DNA of 64,000 nucleotides from Gammaproteobacteria bacterium (GCA_014075255.1 CP046178.1:382001-446000); one strand, 5' to 3'. Positions 36,527 to 45,661 are shown, numbered from the stretch's first letter. Translations and numbers: made by a program. The notes: generated by a model not told the origin, from the letters alone.

Positions 36527-38563
36527 GTGAAACAGCACTTTACTAAAGTATTATTAGCGTCAATGCTATTGATAATTGCGCCTCTTGCGAGTGCAATTGT
36601 TACAGCTGAAGATGCAATTCCTGATGAAATTCAGGCCCTCTTACCATCTGATGATGGAAGTTCTGATGCTGCTTCTCAAGAAGCAGAGTTCTTGGCAGAA
36701 TTTGCAGAAGATGATGATAGCGGTGTAGCCCTTTCTAACGCTGATGTTGAAGTCGTGATCATGTCTGATGATGATGGTGATGCATCAGGTTCTAACAACT
36801 CTAACAGTGACTCTAGCAATAATGCTGGCGGTTCCGCTGGTAGTTCTGGTTCTGCTGGTAGCTCAGCTGCTAGCAACGGCATCCAAGTGGCTGCTCTAGA
36901 CGGTATCCCACAAGATATTCTTGATCTTTTGCAAGAACTATTTGGTGACGGTGACGGTGGAGATGATGGTGACGCGGGTAATGGTGGCGACGAAGGTGAT
37001 GACGGCGAAGAATCCGGAATTAGCAACGTAATCACTGATGAGCTTGTTTGGCAGTATGATGAAACTGCATTCAGTTCAGACTTTTATGACCGCAATGGAA
37101 ACGGTCCAGCGTTAAGAACCACCATTACTCAAGCTAGTCTTCCTAGTATGAGTCTTACGGATATCCGTAGGCAAGGTGCACTGATGTATACCACTCCTTT
37201 CCGTCATGCAGACGGTCATGGTGATGGACCGGGTATTAACCCTAATGACCCCACTACTGAAAATGGTTCAGGAGATGGAGATGGAATCTTAGGTAATACG
37301 GGTCGTCCAACCTTACAAGGTAATGGAACATGGTTACGCATGAATGGTCTGGATACGCAAACGTGTCAAGAATGTCATGGAATAATCAATAACTCGGTCA
37401 TTCCACCAATTCTTGGTATAGCAGGTCAAGGTGGTATTTCTGCATCACCTTTCTTTAACTCCAGAAATGCTGATATTGATGACTCAGATGGTAATAGTCT
37501 TGATAAATTAGGTATTGCAGCATTTGATGGTCGAGCCATTAACCCTCCTAAGAACTTAGGTATGGGTGGCGTTGAATTAGCCGGTAGGGAAATTACTCTT
37601 CGATTGAACAGGATTTCAAACCTTGCTTCACGTTTAGCTCAACGTGCTGATCGTCGTGTTCGTTTGCCATTGGTTGCTAAAGGCATCGATTTTGGTGACA
37701 TCGTAGCGAAGCCAAATGGCGATCTAGATACGTCTGATGTTGAAGGTGTTGATGGTGATTTGGTAGTTCGTCCATTTGGTCGTAAAGGTGAATTCGATAC
37801 CATTCGTGGTTTTGATACTGGTGCGATGGCATTTCATATTGGTATGCAGTCAGTTGATGAATTCGGTCCTGGTGACCCTGATGGTGATGGAGTAGAAGAT
37901 GAGTTAACTACAGGAGAAATGTCAGCATTACATATCTTCTTAACCACTAATGAGCGTCCATTCCAACAGGAGTTGACGACTAATAAGCAAAGACGTGGTA
38001 AGAGAATCTTCAACCGTATCGGTTGCACTGGTTGTCACAAGCCTACTACCAATACTCGTAGCTCTGTGCTTGAGTATCGTATTTCGGGTGGTGGCGTCAT
38101 AGATCCAGATACAGAACAAGATCCTTACTTCTCAGTTGATCTTAGTAGTGACGTCGTTGAAGGTGCACAGTTTGAAACCAACCGTCGTGGTGGAATCAAA
38201 GTGCCAATCTTCTCTGACTACAAACGTCATAACATGGGATCTCGCCTAGCGGAATCTTTCCATGCACTAGAGAATCCTGATTGTGATAACGAAGTTGCAG
38301 GTACTGAAATTACTAACTGTTCTTTCCTTACAATGAAACTTTGGGGTTTAGCAGATACTGCTCCATATCTACATGATGGACGTGCTCTGACTGTATTTGA
38401 AGCCATTGCATTTCATGGTGGAGAAGCACAACGTGTACGTGATCGATTCTTAGGGCTAAGTAAAGGTGGTCAAAACGCACTACTTTCATACTTAGGAACT
38501 TTGAAGAATCCAGTGAATCCTAACGCAGACGTGTTAAACCAAGTTCAACTTGGACCTAACTAG
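36527..38563 (+). CDS. Secreted di-heme cytochrome c / DHOR-like (DUF1111-type) oxidoreductase
   Basis: This 678-aa protein has a Sec signal (KVLLASMLLIIAPLASA), a long acidic and Ser/Gly/Asn-rich low-complexity N-terminal region (about 60-165), and two c-type heme sites: Cys280-Q-E-Cys283-His284 and Cys500-T-G-Cys503-His504. GFDTGAMAFHIGMQS and the C-terminal LWGLADTAPYLHDGRALTVFEAIAFHGGEA match the di-heme oxidoreductase/cytochrome c peroxidase-like family. Likely periplasmic or secreted redox enzyme; substrate unknown. The start is GTG 36527 after GGGAGGAAAAA. It is followed by a strong terminator at 38601. Confidence 0.85.
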   Translation: MKQHFTKVLLASMLLIIAPLASAIVTAEDAIPDEIQALLPSDDGSSDAASQEAEFLAEFAEDDDSGVALSNADVEVVIMSDDDGDASGSNNSNSDSSNNAGGSAGSSGSAGSSAASNGIQVAALDGIPQDILDLLQELFGDGDGGDDGDAGNGGDEGDDGEESGISNVITDELVWQYDETAFSSDFYDRNGNGPALRTTITQASLPSMSLTDIRRQGALMYTTPFRHADGHGDGPGINPNDPTTENGSGDGDGILGNTGRPTLQGNGTWLRMNGLDTQTCQECHGIINNSVIPPILGIAGQGGISASPFFNSRNADIDDSDGNSLDKLGIAAFDGRAINPPKNLGMGGVELAGREITLRLNRISNLASRLAQRADRRVRLPLVAKGIDFGDIVAKPNGDLDTSDVEGVDGDLVVRPFGRKGEFDTIRGFDTGAMAFHIGMQSVDEFGPGDPDGDGVEDELTTGEMSALHIFLTTNERPFQQELTTNKQRRGKRIFNRIGCTGCHKPTTNTRSSVLEYRISGGGVIDPDTEQDPYFSVDLSSDVVEGAQFETNRRGGIKVPIFSDYKRHNMGSRLAESFHALENPDCDNEVAGTEITNCSFLTMKLWGLADTAPYLHDGRALTVFEAIAFHGGEAQRVRDRFLGLSKGGQNALLSYLGTLKNPVNPNADVLNQVQLGPN

Positions 38564-38600
38564 TCGGTAAGAATTCACAAAGGATTTGTGATTACAAAAA

Positions 38601-38630
38601 GCCGGGGCATATAATTGCCTCGGCTTTTTT
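38601..38630 (+). terminator. Intrinsic terminator after the di-heme gene
   Basis: GCCGGGGCA-N5-TGCCTCGGC (one G-T pair) followed by six T ends the lactonase/cytochrome unit. Confidence 0.9.
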
Positions 38631-38700
38631 AATGCCTAAAGTTTGATCTAGTGCCATTAATATTTCTGAATTAAATTATCGAGTTAGATAAGATACTTAA

Positions 38701-39186
38701 ATGAAATACATTAAAATTATATTCATTATAATTATTTTAGCCATGCTTATGATAACTGGCTTAGTGGTTGGTAAGACCCGAAGCGAAGGTGCTGAGTTGG
38801 TCCGTGAGGCGGATAAATTTAATATTCCTGTCGTAAAGCAGATTATGTCAGTACTACCAAAATGGAATTATGAAAGTTTATTGCCTTATATGAATAAGAG
38901 CTTTAATAAAACATTTTCAAAAGAAGAATTTCAAAAAGAATTAGATAATTTAAGCATCTTGGGAGATGTAAAAGCAATTAAGCATATCAGACATTCAGGA
39001 CACAAACGTTACAAGCATTGGTTGTTCCACAGCTGTGCCGTGAATAAATATTCAGTTTCGACATTATTTGAAAAAGGGAAAGGCACTGTGGTTATGGATC
39101 TGAATCAGTGTTATAAAAAAGTAAAAGTGACATTTTTTCAAGTTCATTCAAAAGTACTTCCAGTAAAATCACCATACGAACCTTAA
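38701..39186 (+). CDS. Membrane-anchored protein of unknown function, 161 aa
   Basis: One N-terminal hydrophobic segment (residues 4-24, IKIIFIIIILAMLMITGLVVG) is followed by a basic, His/Lys-rich periplasmic domain with two cysteines (HSCAVNKY and LNQCYKK) that could form a disulfide. The body, VVKQIMSVLPKWNYESLLPYMNKSFNKTFSKEEFQKEL, has the look of DUF3887/DUF4019-like lumenal proteins, but I cannot assign a family. It is 7 bp upstream of a small lipoprotein gene, probably co-transcribed. Confidence 0.7.
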   Translation: MKYIKIIFIIIILAMLMITGLVVGKTRSEGAELVREADKFNIPVVKQIMSVLPKWNYESLLPYMNKSFNKTFSKEEFQKELDNLSILGDVKAIKHIRHSGHKRYKHWLFHSCAVNKYSVSTLFEKGKGTVVMDLNQCYKKVKVTFFQVHSKVLPVKSPYEP

Positions 39187-39192
39187 AAATAA

Positions 39193-39543
39193 ATGCCTAG
39201 TACTATGTATAAGATATTTTTACTCATACTTTTTAGTTTCGCAATATGTGCCTGTATGAATGAACCTAAAAATAATATTCATGAATGGCAGATAGGTACT
39301 AATACTAGTGTTTCAAAAGTAATTTTTGAACAGAGTGAGGCAGCAAGCGTAAAGATTTGTTCAGATGAATACAAAGATATTGGTTTTTCCACGAATATAA
39401 ATATCGACTATGACGAAAATACATATTTCAGACTTTTAGAAGGTGTTTGTATTACAGTTAAGGCCAAGAAAATTAGAGTTAGATTTGCGACGCCATCAAG
39501 TGGAAAAAGAGCACGTGGGACATTTGAAATTTTAGATTCTTAA
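39193..39543 (+). CDS. Small predicted lipoprotein, 116 aa
   Basis: An N-terminal signal (YKIFLLILFSFAICAC) ends in a possible lipobox ICAC. The rest is a small beta-rich domain (SVKICSDEYKDIGFSTNINIDYDENTYFRL) without a recognised family. The ATG at 39193 lies 7 bp after the previous gene; an internal ATG five codons on would give a cleaner signal start. Confidence 0.65.
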   Translation: MPSTMYKIFLLILFSFAICACMNEPKNNIHEWQIGTNTSVSKVIFEQSEAASVKICSDEYKDIGFSTNINIDYDENTYFRLLEGVCITVKAKKIRVRFATPSSGKRARGTFEILDS

Positions 39544-39585
39544 AGCATGTATTGTGAAAAATCATTGGCAATAATTAAGGGGTAA

Positions 39586-39963
39586 TTGGTAGAAGTTTTG
39601 TCCTCTAAATTAACAAAGATATATTTGGTAGATGATGATCGAATTGTTTGTCATTCACTTACCTTGATTCTGCAAAAATATGATTATGAGTTGGAGGTAT
39701 TTAACTCTGCTGAAGCTTTTTTGAAGACACACCCAAAGCCGGAGAATGGGATATTAGTGCTTGATCATAATATGTCAGGAATGACCGGTTTGGAGTTGCA
39801 GCGGTATTTAATAGACGAAAATGTAACCATTCCGATCATTTTTATCACTGCGTTGTATGGAACGGTAAATGATACAGCCACTAAAAATGGTGCAATTGGC
39901 GTTTTTGAAAAGCCATTTGACCCTAAAGAGCTGGTTGATTTGCTGAGTTCTGTAAGCAAATAA
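39586..39963 (+). CDS. Single-domain response regulator (CheY/FixJ-type receiver)
   Basis: This 125-aa stand-alone receiver has the acidic pocket DDD at residues 16-18, phosphoacceptor Asp60 in LVLDHNMSGMTG, the conserved Thr/Ala in FITALYG and Lys109 in FEKPFDP. No output domain is present, so it acts through protein contacts or as a phosphate sink. The receiver type is FixJ/NarL-like. The start is TTG, 39586 or 39598, after AAGGGG; the first is closer than ideal. No kinase is adjacent; the nearest is at 30031. Confidence 0.85.
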   Translation: MVEVLSSKLTKIYLVDDDRIVCHSLTLILQKYDYELEVFNSAEAFLKTHPKPENGILVLDHNMSGMTGLELQRYLIDENVTIPIIFITALYGTVNDTATKNGAIGVFEKPFDPKELVDLLSSVSK

Positions 39964-40110
39964 ATTATTCAATGGTCATAATGTAATCACTTAAGCTTAA
40001 TAATACTGTTTGTATAGCATATGTAGTTTGTATAGGCGGTATTTGTATTATTGAACCCTTACTATAGAATCAACTCTAATCTATACATTATTACCACCAA
40101 GGCATTGAAA

Positions 40111-41064
40111 ATGTTGATAAAAACCAGCAAGCAAATGGATTTAAAAGAGTCTGACATTACCGACCAAGCGATATATAAGGATCGCCGTAAATTCTTGCAA
40201 AAATCAGCATCGATGACTGCCATATCAATGGCACCTTCATTTCTGTGGCCAACCATAGGCTCGGCGGATATCGGATTTGAAAATATCATTAAGAGTGATT
40301 TTTCAACCAAAGATGAACTGACGCCCTTAGATGCTATAACAAGTTATAACAATTTTTATGAGTTGGGTTTAGATAAAGGGGACCCAAAACGTAATGCACA
40401 GCATCTTAAAGTAAAGCCGTGGAATGTATTAGTTTCAGGTGAGTGTGAAGAAACAGGTGAGTATGATTTAGAAGATTTTATATCACCGGCAAAACTTGAA
40501 GAAAGAATTTATCGTTTACGTTGCGTAGAAGCCTGGTCGATGGTGGTGCCATGGGTAGGGGTTGAATTAGGTCCAATATTAAAACGTTTTAAACCAACCT
40601 CTAAAGCTAAGTATGTTGAATTTAAAACGATATTAGATCCAGATAATTTGCCTGGGCAAAAACGTCAAGTGTTGGAATGGCCTTACCGAGAAGGCTTACG
40701 TATAGATGAGGCGATGCATCCGCTGACTATTTTAGCAGTAGGGCTATATGGTAAAGAATTGCCTAATCAAAACGGTGCGCCGTTACGTTTGGTGGTGCCA
40801 TGGAAATACGGTTTCAAGAGCATTAAATCGATTGTAAGTATCAATTTTCTTGAAGAGCAGCCTGCTACAAGTTGGAATATTGCAGGACCTAGAGAGTATG
40901 GATTTTACTCTAATGTAAATCCTGAGGTTAATCATCCACGTTGGAGTCAAAAACGTGAACGCAGAATTGGGGAATTTTTAAAACGCGAAACATTACCTTT
41001 TAATGGCTATACAGATGAAGTGGCTAGCTTATATACAGGAATGGATCTTAAGGAAAATTTCTAA
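40111..41064 (+). CDS. msrP: Periplasmic methionine-sulfoxide reductase catalytic subunit MsrP, copy 2
   Basis: This 317-aa MsrP/YedY homologue has a twin-arginine-type signal ([22 protein letters not shown]), the molybdenum-ligand Cys138 in [16 protein letters not shown], and the same conserved C-terminal half as copy 1. The two copies are clearly paralogous. This one is followed 42 bp later by msrQ, the normal operon. The ATG at 40111 was chosen because both copies then begin MLIK; a TTG-started extension from 40051 is less likely. Confidence 0.96.
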   Translation: MLIKTSKQMDLKESDITDQAIYKDRRKFLQKSASMTAISMAPSFLWPTIGSADIGFENIIKSDFSTKDELTPLDAITSYNNFYELGLDKGDPKRNAQHLKVKPWNVLVSGECEETGEYDLEDFISPAKLEERIYRLRCVEAWSMVVPWVGVELGPILKRFKPTSKAKYVEFKTILDPDNLPGQKRQVLEWPYREGLRIDEAMHPLTILAVGLYGKELPNQNGAPLRLVVPWKYGFKSIKSIVSINFLEEQPATSWNIAGPREYGFYSNVNPEVNHPRWSQKRERRIGEFLKRETLPFNGYTDEVASLYTGMDLKENF

Positions 41065-41106
41065 TCTAATAATTTTTAAATAAAAAAATAAAACACCCAA
41101 AAAATT

Positions 41107-41700
41107 GTGTTAACGACCCTATCGGGTAAGAGAATCAAGCCCGTACTCTTTATATTACTGCTAGTGCCTTTAGCAATGTTAGCCTATCGCTTCTATTCAG
41201 AAGGGTTTGGCGCTAATCCTATTGAAACGATAAATCGATACACAGGCGATTGGGCGTTAAGAATTTTATTACTGACATTAGCATTTTCACCACTGATCAG
41301 AATCACACGATGGCATAACATAATTCAATATCGACGCATGGTGGGCTTGTTTGCATTTTTCTATGTTTGTGTGCACTTGTCTTCTTATATTGTATTAGAT
41401 CAATTTTTTGATTTTAGTGAAATCATTGATGATGTATTTAAACGCCCATTCATCACAGCTGGGTTTTCTGCATTTATATTACTTATTCCACTTGCGGTTA
41501 CTTCAACTAATAAAATGGTCGAGCGATTACAATATCGTTGGATTCAACTGCATCGAATTATTTATTTAATCGGAATGTTAACCGTATTGCACTTTTGGTG
41601 GATGGTGAAGATTGATACGAGAGAACCGATGATTTACGCTATAATTTTAGCGATCCTGCTAGGGTTTCGTTTGGTTTTCTATTTAAAACGTAAAGTTTAA
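41107..41700 (+). CDS. msrQ: MsrQ heme-binding membrane subunit
   Basis: This 197-aa ferric-reductase-like membrane protein has about six spans. Characteristic motifs are GDWALRILLLTLAFSP, RRMVGLFAFFYVCVHLSSYIVLD and RWIQLHRIIYLIGMLTVLHFWWMVK, whose histidines ligate b-type heme. It passes quinone-derived electrons to MsrP. The start is GTG at 41107. Confidence 0.95.
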   Translation: MLTTLSGKRIKPVLFILLLVPLAMLAYRFYSEGFGANPIETINRYTGDWALRILLLTLAFSPLIRITRWHNIIQYRRMVGLFAFFYVCVHLSSYIVLDQFFDFSEIIDDVFKRPFITAGFSAFILLIPLAVTSTNKMVERLQYRWIQLHRIIYLIGMLTVLHFWWMVKIDTREPMIYAIILAILLGFRLVFYLKRKV

Positions 41701-41719
41701 CGATAATTTCATACTGTTC

Positions 41720-43144
41720 ATGACGTATTCTCATATAATCGTCATCGACCAAGGTACACACTCTACGCGTGCCATCATCTACAACGCTTCTGGCGAGTCT
41801 ATTTTCAGATCTCAGCAAGAAATTGATCTTTTTTACCGTGATTCGTTGCATATTGAGCAAGATGGCAAACAAATTCTTGCTTCATGTCAATCAGTATTAA
41901 CGGATGCGCATAAGTTTATTAATGATAATAAGCTAGAAGGTATTGCAATGGCACTTTCCACGCAACGGTCAACCGTTATTGCTTGGAATGTAAAAACGGG
42001 TGAAGCGATAACGCCTGCGTTAAGTTGGTTAGATACACGTACACAAGATGAATTGAAAGAGGTGTCACTAGCAGAAAATGTTATTAAAGAGAAAACCGGG
42101 TTACCTTTATCTGCACATTATGGTGCATCCAAATTACAGTGGTTTTTAAAGCATGATGAGCGAGTACAACAGGCTCAATTGGAAAATAATCTTAAATTTG
42201 GGCCGCTGGCAGCCTATTTGATTTTTAACTTAGTTGAGCAACAGCCATTGTATGTGGATTATTCTAATGCTCATCGAACCCTATTGTGGAACTTGCAAAC
42301 TAAATGTTGGGATAACGATTTATTGGAAGCATTTTCTATAGATGAATCAAATTTACCTGAACCTGTGCCAAGTGATTTTGAGTATGGGGAATTAAAGAAC
42401 TATGGTTATCCATTAGTATTAGTGAATGGAGATCAAAATAGCGCGGTATATGGGTATGGGAAGTTAGCAGAACAAACCACTTTTATAAATATGGGTACAG
42501 GTGCATTTGTATTAGCGAACAGTAAACAGCAACCAGTATTAAACACAAAATTGTTGGCTAGTATTACTTATAGTTCTGAACACGAACAAGAATACGCTCT
42601 AGAGGGAACGGTGAACGGAGCAGGAGCCGCTATGACTTGGGCTGAGAGTGAATGGAGTATTAGCGATATAGAGTCACTATCTTGGCAAAAGGTTGAGGAA
42701 GTGCCTATATTTCTTAATTCAATCGGCGGGTTAGGCTCGCCATTTTGGCGGAGTGATGTGAGTCCACAATTTCTGGATGTAAATAAAAGTCATAATGACT
42801 ATACAAAAGAACAGTGTATGGCAGCATTGATGGAAAGTATCGTATTTTTATTAATGATTAATATTGAAGAAATGTTTAAGCATGGAGTGGTGACGAATCA
42901 ATTATTGGTTGCAGGAGGGATGAGCAAAGATAAGCACCTATGCCAGTGTTTAGCTAACGTATCTTCTGTAAGTGTTGTCGTTTCAAACTTCAAAGAAGCC
43001 ACATCACGCGGTGCAGCCTGGTTAGCTTTGCAACGCCCAGAATGGGGTGTTTTAGAAAGTAAGATATTTAATCCAGTTAACGACAATGCATTGCAACTTC
43101 GCTATGGTGAATTTAAATCTGCAATGCAAAGGTTAATACATTGA
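41720..43144 (+). CDS. FGGY-family carbohydrate kinase, glycerol kinase-like
   Basis: This 474-aa FGGY kinase has IIVIDQGTHSTRAIIY (N-terminal ATPase motif), ALSTQRSTVIAW, LSWLDTRTQDEL, INMGTGAFVLAN and LLVAGGMSKDKHLCQCLANV. Its neighbours, a glycerophosphodiester phosphodiesterase and a GlpD-like oxidase, make glycerol the likely substrate, giving glycerol 3-phosphate. It is somewhat divergent from standard GlpK (about 500 aa), so another polyol remains possible. It overlaps the next start by one base (TGATG). Confidence 0.83.
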   Translation: MTYSHIIVIDQGTHSTRAIIYNASGESIFRSQQEIDLFYRDSLHIEQDGKQILASCQSVLTDAHKFINDNKLEGIAMALSTQRSTVIAWNVKTGEAITPALSWLDTRTQDELKEVSLAENVIKEKTGLPLSAHYGASKLQWFLKHDERVQQAQLENNLKFGPLAAYLIFNLVEQQPLYVDYSNAHRTLLWNLQTKCWDNDLLEAFSIDESNLPEPVPSDFEYGELKNYGYPLVLVNGDQNSAVYGYGKLAEQTTFINMGTGAFVLANSKQQPVLNTKLLASITYSSEHEQEYALEGTVNGAGAAMTWAESEWSISDIESLSWQKVEEVPIFLNSIGGLGSPFWRSDVSPQFLDVNKSHNDYTKEQCMAALMESIVFLLMINIEEMFKHGVVTNQLLVAGGMSKDKHLCQCLANVSSVSVVVSNFKEATSRGAAWLALQRPEWGVLESKIFNPVNDNALQLRYGEFKSAMQRLIH

Positions 43145-43872
43145 TGAACAGATTAGTTGCACACCGCGGCGATATGTCTACCTATCCCGAGAATAGTATG
43201 CTTGCCTTTCAGGCGGCTATAGAACTTGGGTATACGTATATTGAGTTAGACATTCAACTTTCAAAAGATAGGGTTCCAATCGTTATTCATGACGATAATT
43301 TAAAAAGAACAACAGGCATTGATAAGAATGCAAAAGATCTCACTGCTGATGAAATAAACCAAATATATCTTAATTCATCTGCACAAAATGAAAATAGAAA
43401 TGAACTATTAAAGATCAACACGCTCAAGCAAGTAGTTGAGAAGTTAAATATATATTCAAAAATTACAGTTTTTGTTGAAATAAAAAGACAAAGCATAGAA
43501 CACTTTGGGTTAAGTCAAGTTGTAGATCAAGTATTGGAAGCGCAAATGGGTGCTAAGTTTAATATTGTAATTATTTCCTTTGTGGGGGAGGTTATAGAAT
43601 ATGTAAAAAATGTGCAGTCTTATCCAACAGGGTTTGTTTTAAAAAAATATAATAAAAAATATCTTTTAAAAGCAAAAGAACTTCAGCCAGATTATTTGTT
43701 TTGCAATATTAAAAAAATCAATAAGCCTTCTGATTTATGGGACGGTTTATGGAGATGGGTGCTGTATGACATTACCAATCCAAGTTTTGCGTACGAATTA
43801 TTAGAGCAGGGCGTCGATATGATTGAAACTGGAGATATCAAAAAGCTTAGTGCTTCTGAATATTTTCAGTAA
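43144..43872 (+). CDS. Glycerophosphodiester phosphodiesterase
   Basis: This 242-aa GDPD-family protein has the catalytic set VAHRGDMSTYPENS, ELDIQLSKDRVPIVIHDDNLKRTTG and EIK. It has no signal peptide, so it acts in the cytoplasm like UgpQ, cutting glycerophosphodiesters to glycerol 3-phosphate and an alcohol. The codons and the very Lys/Asn-rich C-terminal half look more AT-rich than its neighbours. The ATG at 43144 overlaps the kinase stop; the GlpD-like gene follows 5 bp later. Confidence 0.92.
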   Translation: MNRLVAHRGDMSTYPENSMLAFQAAIELGYTYIELDIQLSKDRVPIVIHDDNLKRTTGIDKNAKDLTADEINQIYLNSSAQNENRNELLKINTLKQVVEKLNIYSKITVFVEIKRQSIEHFGLSQVVDQVLEAQMGAKFNIVIISFVGEVIEYVKNVQSYPTGFVLKKYNKKYLLKAKELQPDYLFCNIKKINKPSDLWDGLWRWVLYDITNPSFAYELLEQGVDMIETGDIKKLSASEYFQ

Positions 43873-43877
43873 AAAAT

Positions 43878-45056
43878 ATGGATTATGATGTAGCAATTAT
43901 CGGTGGCGGTATTCATGGTGTAGGGGTTGCTCAAGCTGCTGCTGCGCGTGGCTATAAAACGGTTTTGCTAGAGCAATACGACCACCTTGCAGAAGGTACA
44001 TCATCGCGTTCCAGTAAGCTAATTCACGGCGGATTGCGTTATTTAGAGCAATTCGAGTTTTCTTTAGTGCGCGAATGTTTGTTAGAGCGTAGTTATTTAC
44101 TTAAAAATGCACCAGATTTAGTCAAACTTACGCCGGTTTATATTCCGATATATAAAAGTTCTAAGCGCTCACCCTGGATGATACGCGCAGGACTTTCTTT
44201 ATATGCGTTGCTTGGTAATCTCAGTGCCGATGCCCGTTTCAAGAAAGTTAAAAAAAGCCAATGGAATCAGTTGCAAGGCATCAATCAGGAAAATCTACGC
44301 GCAGTGTTTCAATATCATGAAGCACAAACGGATGATAGTTTGCTCACCAAGGCTGTTATGAATTCAGCACAACAACACGGTGCAAAACTTATTCTTAATG
44401 CAAAAGTCATTAGTATTGATCTAGAAGATAATCAAAGTAAGCTTAATTATGTGAGTAATTCAGGACAACAAACTCTCACTAGTAAGGTTGTTGTAAATGC
44501 TGCAGGTCCATGGGCCACTAATATTGTAGATTGTGTGCAACCAAAACAAAAAAATGCACAAGTCGATTTGGTGCAAGGCGCACATATTATCTTGCCAGTA
44601 CAACTAGACAAAGTAATATTTTATATTGAAAGTCCAAAAGACAAACGACCGATATTTGTGATGCCTTGGTATGGTGAAACGATGATTGGAACAACAGAAA
44701 GTATATTTGATGATGATCCTAGTAAAACGCATGCCTTAGCCCAAGAAGTAGAATATCTTCTTGATGCATTTTATTTCTATTTCCCTGAACAAAAAAATAA
44801 AAAGCTATCGATTAGTAAAAAGTTTGCAGGATTGCGAGTATTGCCACGTAGCCAAAAAAATGCCAATCAGCGTTCCAGAGAAACAATATATTTACGTGAT
44901 CGAAAAAACAAGCCACGTTTGTTGTCTATATTTGGTGGTAAGTTAACGTCCTATCGTGCAACTGCAGAACATGTGCTCGCACGGATTGAGTCATCCCTAC
45001 CTGAATCGAAGCCCCATATTAGAACAAAAGAATTAAAGCTGGCTAAACCAGGCTAG
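43878..45056 (+). CDS. GlpD-like FAD-dependent glycerol-3-phosphate dehydrogenase, short form
   Basis: This 392-aa DAO-family flavoprotein has the dinucleotide motif IIGGGIHGVGVA, EGTSSRSSKLIHGGLRYLEQFEFSLVRE (a GlpD signature), NAAGPWA and a GGKLTSYRATAEHVL end. It should oxidise glycerol 3-phosphate to dihydroxyacetone phosphate and feed quinones. The usual C-terminal domain of about 120 aa of aerobic GlpD is missing: the protein stops after the FAD domain. The three-gene order kinase, diesterase, oxidase makes a compact glycerophosphodiester/glycerol pathway. No glpF or glpR is nearby. Confidence 0.88.
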   Translation: MDYDVAIIGGGIHGVGVAQAAAARGYKTVLLEQYDHLAEGTSSRSSKLIHGGLRYLEQFEFSLVRECLLERSYLLKNAPDLVKLTPVYIPIYKSSKRSPWMIRAGLSLYALLGNLSADARFKKVKKSQWNQLQGINQENLRAVFQYHEAQTDDSLLTKAVMNSAQQHGAKLILNAKVISIDLEDNQSKLNYVSNSGQQTLTSKVVVNAAGPWATNIVDCVQPKQKNAQVDLVQGAHIILPVQLDKVIFYIESPKDKRPIFVMPWYGETMIGTTESIFDDDPSKTHALAQEVEYLLDAFYFYFPEQKNKKLSISKKFAGLRVLPRSQKNANQRSRETIYLRDRKNKPRLLSIFGGKLTSYRATAEHVLARIESSLPESKPHIRTKELKLAKPG

Positions 45057-45064
45057 TAAATAAT

Positions 45065-45541
45065 TTAAAGCTTGATAGAAATAAGATATTTAGAGTAACT
45101 CTCGCGAATTGATATTTTTTCTTGAGTTGACTGTTTTAATAGCTCTTCGAATACCATTTCGAAGTCTTCTCGTATGATCTTAAAAAATACATCTGACAGA
45201 GGGTTTTTTCCTGTAGGCAGGGCAATTACTTTTTGCTTAAATTTAATCGGGAATATATCATTTCCTGAAAATAATACTTTAACTGCGAATACCCAACGCC
45301 AATCCCAAGAATAGGGTGCAATAGAGTCCTTCCCGGCATACACCTCCAGCAATTCTCCATCTTTGGCTATATCTTCACTATATATAATAGCTTGATAAGA
45401 GTGAGCATTATTTGAACAGATCAATTTTGCCTCAACGATATCTGCTTTTTGCGAGTGAAGACTAAGCTTGTTATATAATGTAGGGTAAAATAATTGCAGA
45501 AAGGCTAATAGCTTTGGGTATTGTTTGCTCACATCAGCCAT
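45065..45541 (-). CDS. Protein of unknown function, 158 aa
   Basis: This soluble protein has a mixed alpha/beta look and no signal or membrane segment. Aromatic-rich stretches (IAPYSWDWRWVFAVKVLF) and a helical C-terminus are visible. It converges on the GlpD-like gene with an 8-bp gap and lies just upstream of tRNA-Arg(TCG) on the opposite strand. I do not recognise the family. Confidence 0.6.
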   Translation of the reverse strand: MADVSKQYPKLLAFLQLFYPTLYNKLSLHSQKADIVEAKLICSNNAHSYQAIIYSEDIAKDGELLEVYAGKDSIAPYSWDWRWVFAVKVLFSGNDIFPIKFKQKVIALPTGKNPLSDVFFKIIREDFEMVFEELLKQSTQEKISIRESYSKYLISIKL

Positions 45542-45584
45542 CTATAGATACTGTTCTAATCCAATATATCTATCAACCCGTTAT

Positions 45585-45661
45585 GCGCCCGTAGCTCAGC
45601 TGGATAGAGTACCTGGCTTCGAACCAGGTGGTCGGGAGTTCGAATCTCTCCGGGCGCGCCA
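45585..45661 (+). tRNA. tRNA-Arg (anticodon TCG)
   Basis: The 77-nt cloverleaf starts GCGCCCGTAGCTCAGC. The anticodon arm CCTGG-CTTCGAA-CCAGG gives TCG; GGTCGGGAGTTCGAATCTC, acceptor complement CGGGCGC, G and encoded CCA follow. It matches tRNA-Arg(ACG) at 13688 almost exactly outside the anticodon arm. An accessory gene run begins downstream. Confidence 0.96.

Noticed and set aside
36676-37035. 119-codon minus-strand frame rich in Ser and Pro
   Set aside because: It is the antisense shadow of the acidic, Ser/Gly-rich arm of the di-heme protein; no ribosome site.
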